From an uncultured Acetatifactor sp. (GTDB taxonomy: Bacteria > Bacillota > Clostridia > Lachnospirales > Lachnospiraceae), in contig CANQPH010000002.1 of assembly GCA_947625675.1 (NCBI GenBank), forward strand, positions 1 through 64,000: a stretch of 64,000 nt of DNA. Reading direction: 5' to 3'. Shown here piece by piece: positions 59,229-64,000 of the stretch. Each line of letters starts with the position of its first letter. Position 1 is the first letter of the stretch. Under the pieces are notes generated by a model. The model saw only the letters and a program-made list of their open reading frames with translations. It searched no databases and had not been told where the DNA came from. Made by a program: the position numbers and the translations under genes.

Positions 59229-60902
59229 TTATTGCTGCAAATCGTCCCCGTCGAACACCTCGCTGATGGGCGCTCCTGCCGGAACCATGGGGAACACCTT
59301 GTCGTCCTCCGGGATGATGCATTCGATCAGCACCGGAGCCTTCAAGTCAATGGCCCTGCGGATGGCGGGCTCCACCTCTTCCTTGGTCGTCACCCGGATG
59401 GCTTCGCAGCCCAGGCCCTCCGCCACCTTGCAGAAATCCACCTTGTCCTCGAGCACGGTCTGAGAATACCGCTTTCCATAGAACAGGGTCTGCCACTGAC
59501 GGACCATCCCCAGCACCCTGTTGTTGATCACCACCTGGATGATGGGAATGTTGTAACGGCTGGCGGTGGCCAGTTCCTGCATGTTCATGCGGAAACACCC
59601 GTCCCCCGCAATGTTGATGCAGATTTTGTCCGGCTGCCCGATCTGGGCTCCGATGCAGGCCCCCAGACCGTAACCCATGGTGCCCAGGCCACCGGAGGAC
59701 AAAAAGGTCCGGGGCTCTGTAAACTGATAATACTGAGCCGTCCACATCTGGTGCTGGCCCACGTCCGTGGTCATGATGGCCTTGCCTTCCGTCACCCGGT
59801 CTATGGTCTCGATCACATAAGGACAGGACAATGCGGAATGATCGTACTTCAACGGATATTTCGTCTTCATCTCCTGGATGTGGTTGATCCATTCCGGATG
59901 GGACGCCTGCGTCAATTTGCCGTTCAGTTCGGTCAAAATGACTTTCAAATCTCCCACCAGGGAAGCGTCCGCATGGATGTTCTTGTTGATTTCCGCCGCA
60001 TCGATATCGATATGGATGACCTTGGCGTTTTCTGCGAAACGCTTGGGATTGCCGATCACTCGATCCGAGAAGCGGGCTCCCAGGGCGATCAGCAGATCAC
60101 ATTCGCTCACGCCCAGGTTGGAGGTCTTGGTACCGTGCATGCCGATCATGCCGGTATAACGATAGCTCTTGCCGTCAAAAGCGCCCTTCCCCATCAGGGT
60201 GTCGCAGACCGGCGCATCGATGAGCTCCGCAAACTTCGCCACTTCCTCCGAAGCGCCGGAAATCACCGCTCCGCCGCCCAGGTAAATATAAGGCTTTTTC
60301 GCCTTCCCGATCAGCTCCAGCGCCTTTTCCAGCTCTTCCTCCGTATAACGGTTGAGCCGCTCCCTTTCCTTGGGAACCTGGGGCGTATACTCGCAGACCG
60401 CCGCCGTCACGTCCTTGGTGATATCCACCAGAACCGGGCCGGGCCGACCGCTTTTGGCAATGTGGAACGCCTTGCGGAGCGTGTCCGCCAGAACCTCCAC
60501 ATTTTTCACGATATAACCGTGCTTGGTAATGGGCATGGTCACGCCGGCGATGTCCACCTCCTGGAAGGTGTCCTTTCCCAAAAGGGGAAGGTTCACGTTG
60601 GCCGTGATGGCCACCATGGGCACGGAATCCATATAAGCCGTGGCGATGCCCGTCACCAGGTTGGTGGCGCCGGGGCCGCTGGTGGCCATGCAGACCCCCA
60701 CCTTGCCGGTGGCCCTGGCATAGCCGTCCGCCGCATGGGCCGCCCCCTGCTCATGGGAGGTCAGGATGTGCCGGATCTCGCCGCTGTGTTTATAGAGAGC
60801 GTCATAGATGTTCAGAATGGTTCCGCCAGGATAGCCGAAGACGGTGTCTACGCCCTGTTCCTTCAAGCACTCTATGACGATTTCAGAACCTGTAAGCTGC
60901 AT
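59229..60902 (-). CDS. ilvB: Acetolactate synthase large subunit
   Basis: 557 residues. Thiamine-diphosphate fold with the catalytic glutamate region (SHEQGAAHAADGYARATGK), TLMGKGAFDG, and the TPP-binding NIAGDGCFRMNMQELATASR near residue 440. It makes acetolactate or acetohydroxybutyrate for branched-chain amino acids. It follows ilvD; an inverted repeat 60918-60960 lies between. No small regulatory subunit gene (ilvN) is present in the window next to it. Confidence 0.96.
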   Translation of the reverse strand: MQLTGSEIVIECLKEQGVDTVFGYPGGTILNIYDALYKHSGEIRHILTSHEQGAAHAADGYARATGKVGVCMATSGPGATNLVTGIATAYMDSVPMVAITANVNLPLLGKDTFQEVDIAGVTMPITKHGYIVKNVEVLADTLRKAFHIAKSGRPGPVLVDITKDVTAAVCEYTPQVPKERERLNRYTEEELEKALELIGKAKKPYIYLGGGAVISGASEEVAKFAELIDAPVCDTLMGKGAFDGKSYRYTGMIGMHGTKTSNLGVSECDLLIALGARFSDRVIGNPKRFAENAKVIHIDIDAAEINKNIHADASLVGDLKVILTELNGKLTQASHPEWINHIQEMKTKYPLKYDHSALSCPYVIETIDRVTEGKAIMTTDVGQHQMWTAQYYQFTEPRTFLSSGGLGTMGYGLGACIGAQIGQPDKICINIAGDGCFRMNMQELATASRYNIPIIQVVINNRVLGMVRQWQTLFYGKRYSQTVLEDKVDFCKVAEGLGCEAIRVTTKEEVEPAIRRAIDLKAPVLIECIIPEDDKVFPMVPAGAPISEVFDGDDLQQ

Positions 60903-60917
60903 GTTGTTTTCTCCTTT

Positions 60918-60960
60918 CTGACGGAATGCGTTCCCTCCATAAGGGAATATTTTCCGTCAG
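60918..60960 (-). promoter_or_regulatory. Long inverted repeat in the ilvD-ilvB gap
   Basis: CTGACGGAA (60918-60926) pairs with TTCCGTCAG (60952-60960), with an inner TTCCCT/AGGGAA pairing. No T-run. It ends about 16 bases before the ilvB start and could tune translation or mRNA processing. Confidence 0.5.
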
Positions 60961-60986
60961 CGCTTTCGATATATTATTTTCCCTGA

Positions 60987-62660
60987 TCATTGCCTGGAGG
61001 GTATTTCCAGCACCGCTCCCCGGTTGCCGCTGGTCACCAGCTCCCGGTACCTGCTCAAATAACCGGTGGTCACCTGAGGCTCCCTGGGCTGCCATTTTTC
61101 CCGGCGCTCTGCCAGTTCCTCATCGGAAACCAGCACGTCCAGCCTGTTCTCCGGAATGTTGATCCGGATGATATCCCCTTCCTCCACCAGGGCGATGGGG
61201 CCGCCCACCGCAGCTTCGGGAGAAACGTGGCCGATGGAAGCGCCTCTGGAAGCGCCGGAAAATCTGCCGTCGGTGATCAGGGCCACGGAAGAGCCCAGTC
61301 CCATGCCCGCAATGGCGGAGGTGGGATTCAGCATTTCCCGCATGCCGGGACCGCCCTTGGGGCCCTCGTAGCGGATCACCACCACGTCCCCGGCCACGAT
61401 CCTGCCGCCTTTGATGGCATCGATGGCGTCCTCCTCGCAGTCAAAGACCCTGGCGGGGCCTTCATGCACCAGCATTTCAGGAGCCACGGCGGAGCGCTTC
61501 ACCACCCCGCTGTCCGGGGCAAGATTGCCCTTCAGCACAGCGATTCCGCCAGTCTCGGAATAAGGATTCTCCACGGGGCGTATCACCTCGGGATTCTTGT
61601 TGACGCACCCGCTGATATTTTCCCCGATGGTCTTGCCCGTCACGGTCATGCAGTCCAGGTGCAGAAGGTTCTTCTTGGTCAGCTCGTTCATCACCGCATA
61701 GACGCCCCCCGCCTCGTTCAGGTCTTCCATGTAGGTAGGGCCTGCCGGAGCCAGATGGCAGAGATTCGGGGTGACGGCGGACAGTTCGTTGGCGATATCC
61801 ACGTTCAGTTCCACCCCGGCCTCTCTGGCGATGGCGGGAAGGTGCAGCATGGAATTGGTGGAGCAGCCCAGGGCCATGTCCACGGTCAAGGCGTTCAGGA
61901 AGGCCTTTTCCGTCATGATGTCCCGGGGCCTGATATCCTTTTTCACCAGCTCCATGATCTGCATGCCCGCATGTTTGGCCAGGCGGATCCGTTCGGAATA
62001 AACCGCAGGGATAGTGCCGTTGCCTCTCAGGCCCATGCCCAGAGCTTCCGTCAGGCAGTTCATGGAATTGGCCGTGTACATGCCGGAGCAGGAACCGCAG
62101 GTGGGACACACCTTTTCCTCAAATTCCGCCAGCTCTTCCATGCTCATGGTGCCAGCCGCCACGCTGCCCACCGCTTCAAACATGGAAGACAGGCTTCTCT
62201 TCTGCCCGTGGACATGACCGGCCATCATGGGGCCGCCGGACACGAAAATGGTGGGGATGTTCACCCGGGCCGCCGCCATGAGCAGGCCGGGCACGTTTTT
62301 GTCACAGTTGGGGATGCAGACTAACCCATCGAAGCCGTGGGCCAGGGCCATACATTCCGTGCTGTCCGCGATCAGATCCCGGGTCACCAGGGAATATTTC
62401 ATCCCGATATGTCCCATGGCGATGCCGTCACAGACTGCGATGGCTGGAAATACCACCGGCATGCCGCCCGCTATGGCCACTCCCATTTTCACCGCTTCCG
62501 CAATCTTGTCCAGGTTCATGTGTCCCGGCACGATCTCATTATAGGAGCTGACGATGCCGATCATGGGACGCCTGCGCTCCTCCTCCGTAAATCCCAATGC
62601 GTTAAAAAGACTTCTGTGGGGCGCCTGGGCGGTGCCCGTCTTTACAGAATCACTTCTCAT
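60987..62660 (-). CDS. ilvD: Dihydroxy-acid dehydratase
   Basis: 557 residues. Iron-sulfur cysteines at [11 protein letters not shown] and [19 protein letters not shown]-terminal [20 protein letters not shown]. It makes the 2-oxo acids for valine and isoleucine. It sits between leuB and ilvB in the same direction. The start MRSDSVKTG is preceded by AGAGG. Confidence 0.96.
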   Translation of the reverse strand: MRSDSVKTGTAQAPHRSLFNALGFTEEERRRPMIGIVSSYNEIVPGHMNLDKIAEAVKMGVAIAGGMPVVFPAIAVCDGIAMGHIGMKYSLVTRDLIADSTECMALAHGFDGLVCIPNCDKNVPGLLMAAARVNIPTIFVSGGPMMAGHVHGQKRSLSSMFEAVGSVAAGTMSMEELAEFEEKVCPTCGSCSGMYTANSMNCLTEALGMGLRGNGTIPAVYSERIRLAKHAGMQIMELVKKDIRPRDIMTEKAFLNALTVDMALGCSTNSMLHLPAIAREAGVELNVDIANELSAVTPNLCHLAPAGPTYMEDLNEAGGVYAVMNELTKKNLLHLDCMTVTGKTIGENISGCVNKNPEVIRPVENPYSETGGIAVLKGNLAPDSGVVKRSAVAPEMLVHEGPARVFDCEEDAIDAIKGGRIVAGDVVVIRYEGPKGGPGMREMLNPTSAIAGMGLGSSVALITDGRFSGASRGASIGHVSPEAAVGGPIALVEEGDIIRINIPENRLDVLVSDEELAERREKWQPREPQVTTGYLSRYRELVTSGNRGAVLEIPSRQ

Positions 62661-62680
62661 GCTTTCTACCTCTTTTCTTA

Positions 62681-62806
62681 TTCATCAGCCTATTTTGCTC
62701 GCTGGTCCGCTTCACGATTCCATGCTCCGGCGGTTCGTCTTGTTCATCAGCCAATTCTGTCCACCGATCCGCTTCACGATTCCACGCTCCGGCGGTTCGC
62801 CTTGTT
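62681..62806. repeat. Tandem duplication of a 62-bp unit before ilvD
   Basis: Two copies start TTCATCAGCC at 62681 and 62743; both include CCGCTTCACGATTCCA and GCTCCGGCGGTTCG. The copies differ mainly near their start (TATTTTGCTCGCTGG versus CAATTCTGTCCACCG). Confidence 0.8.
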
Positions 62807-62848
62807 CCAGTGAAGGAACCAGGCGCATCAGTTTTTCATACCGGCCTC

Positions 62849-63931
62849 TCAGATCCGCTCCGCCAGCAGATCTCCCATCTGGCTGCAGCCCACCTTGATG
62901 CAGCCCTCGGACATGATATCTCCCGTGCGGTATCCATCCTTCAGGACCTGCTTCACCGCCGCTTCCACGGCGTCCGCCTCTTTGTCCAAGTCGAAGCTGT
63001 AACGCAGCATCATGGCTGCGCTGAGCACCGTGGCGATGGGATTGGCGATATCCTGTCCCGCAATGTCCGGGGCGGAGCCATGGCTGGGCTCGTAGAGGCC
63101 GAACTTCGTGTCGTTTAAGCTGGCGCTGGCCAACATCCCGATGGAACCGGTGACCATGCTGGCCTCATCGGAAAGGATATCTCCGAACATATTTTCCGTC
63201 AGAATCACGTCGAACTGGGCCGGATCCTTCACCAGCTGCATGGCGCAGTTGTCCACCAGCATGTGCTCCAGCTTCACCTCGGGATAATCCAGAGCCACCT
63301 CTTCCACCACTTTTCTCCAGAGCCGGGAGGAATCCAGCACGTTGGCCTTGTCCACGCTGGTCACCTTCTTCCGGCGTTTCATGGCGATGTCAAAGCCCTT
63401 GACGGCGATGCGCCGGATCTCGTTCTCGTCATATACCAGGGTGTCGATGGCCTTGCGGACGCCGTTCTCTTCCACGGTCTTCCGCTCTCCGAAATAAAGG
63501 CCGCCGGTCAGCTCCCGCATGATCAGCATGTCAAAACCGACCCTGCTGATCTCCTCCTTCAGGGGGCAGGCCCCCGCCAGTTCATCGTAAAGCACCGCCG
63601 GGCGCAGGTTGGCAAAGAGGTTCAGGGCCTTACGGATCCCCAAAAGCCCCGCTTCCGGCCGCAGATTGGGGGGCAGCTTGTACCAGGGGGATTTGGTGGT
63701 GTCCCCTCCGATGGAGCCCATCAGCACCGCATCCGCCGCCTTCGCCGTGGCGATGGCCTCTTCCGTCAGGGGCACGCCATATGCATCGATGGAAGCCCCT
63801 CCCATCAAAATATCCGTAAAAATCATATCGTGGCCGAACTTGTCCGCCACCTTTTCCAGTACTTTCTTGGCCTCTCTGACGATCTCCGGGCCAATCCCGT
63901 CGCCGGGAATGCAAGTGATATGTAATTCCAT
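62849..63931 (-). CDS. leuB: 3-isopropylmalate dehydrogenase
   Basis: 360 residues from ATG 63929-63931 (GAGGGAAC just upstream). [20 protein letters not shown] at the start, then [14 protein letters not shown] and [20 protein letters not shown]. It oxidises 3-isopropylmalate in leucine synthesis. leuC and leuD, if present, lie beyond the right edge. It heads the leuB-ilvD-ilvB run seen here. Confidence 0.96.
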   Translation of the reverse strand: MELHITCIPGDGIGPEIVREAKKVLEKVADKFGHDMIFTDILMGGASIDAYGVPLTEEAIATAKAADAVLMGSIGGDTTKSPWYKLPPNLRPEAGLLGIRKALNLFANLRPAVLYDELAGACPLKEEISRVGFDMLIMRELTGGLYFGERKTVEENGVRKAIDTLVYDENEIRRIAVKGFDIAMKRRKKVTSVDKANVLDSSRLWRKVVEEVALDYPEVKLEHMLVDNCAMQLVKDPAQFDVILTENMFGDILSDEASMVTGSIGMLASASLNDTKFGLYEPSHGSAPDIAGQDIANPIATVLSAAMMLRYSFDLDKEADAVEAAVKQVLKDGYRTGDIMSEGCIKVGCSQMGDLLAERI

Positions 63932-64000
63932 GTTCCCTCGTTTCTGCGCCTGGGGCGCTGGTGAATGTATTATGTGATTGTTTTGGTGGAGCATTTCTGA

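Overview
The window looks like chromosome of an anaerobic Lachnospiraceae-type Firmicute. Supporting signs are the moderately high GC, strong AGGAGG-type ribosome binding sites, a GGGtGRT/NifU-like iron-sulfur pair, a yeast/archaeal-type Asd, a serC-serA-DUF1015 neighbourhood and a CUT1/Lpl-type sugar transporter. This assignment rests on gene content only.

Layout. 1-4261: a Suv3-like helicase (running off the left edge) followed by an IS1634-family insertion sequence whose flanks are a perfect 161-bp target duplication. 4325-10006: two esterase-fold genes and an ATP-grasp gene, then cstA and two coupled genes of unknown function. 10163-22210: a pectin/rhamnogalacturonan locus with an X2-like module protein, GH112 phosphorylase, GH105 hydrolase, Lpl-type ABC importer, two AraC regulators and a GH28 enzyme. 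22229-22845: hicBA.

23032-35416: a 12.35-kb integrated element at the 3' end of the GGGtGRT gene. It is organised like a phage satellite (PICI): a tyrosine integrase and XRE repressor read rightward. Leftward run small DNA-binding proteins, a primase-helicase (frameshifted) next to a candidate iteron origin, an HNH endonuclease, a small-terminase-like protein, a serine recombinase and a sigma factor. It also carries a Fst/TxpA-like type I toxin-antitoxin pair and a ribbon-helix-helix regulator with three operator copies.

35406-42220: the GGGtGRT gene, a NifU-like scaffold and a YdjM-like membrane protein, then a compact five-gene cluster of unknown function (39448-41358 plus the large gene 37952-39451). 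That cluster has two small membrane proteins and a large propeller-like protein with a RAMA-like C-terminus. A hexapeptide-repeat protein follows. 42332-64000: housekeeping and biosynthesis on the minus strand (topB, asd, argH, mscS, glgB, DUF1015, serA, serC, an L,D-transpeptidase, ilvB, ilvD, leuB), with an SsuBC-type transporter pair on the plus strand and tRNA-Thr(CGU). Between serA and the DUF1015 gene lies a strikingly structured stretch (54536-54800) of nested multi-arm inverted repeats with UUCG and GCAA loops. It is a candidate structured RNA or structured repeat.

Most promising for follow-up: the structured element at 54536-54800, the satellite-like island with its candidate origin and type I toxin, the 161-bp duplication that copies a divergent promoter, and the unknown cluster at 37952-41358. 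All calls come from reading the sequence; no database search was run.
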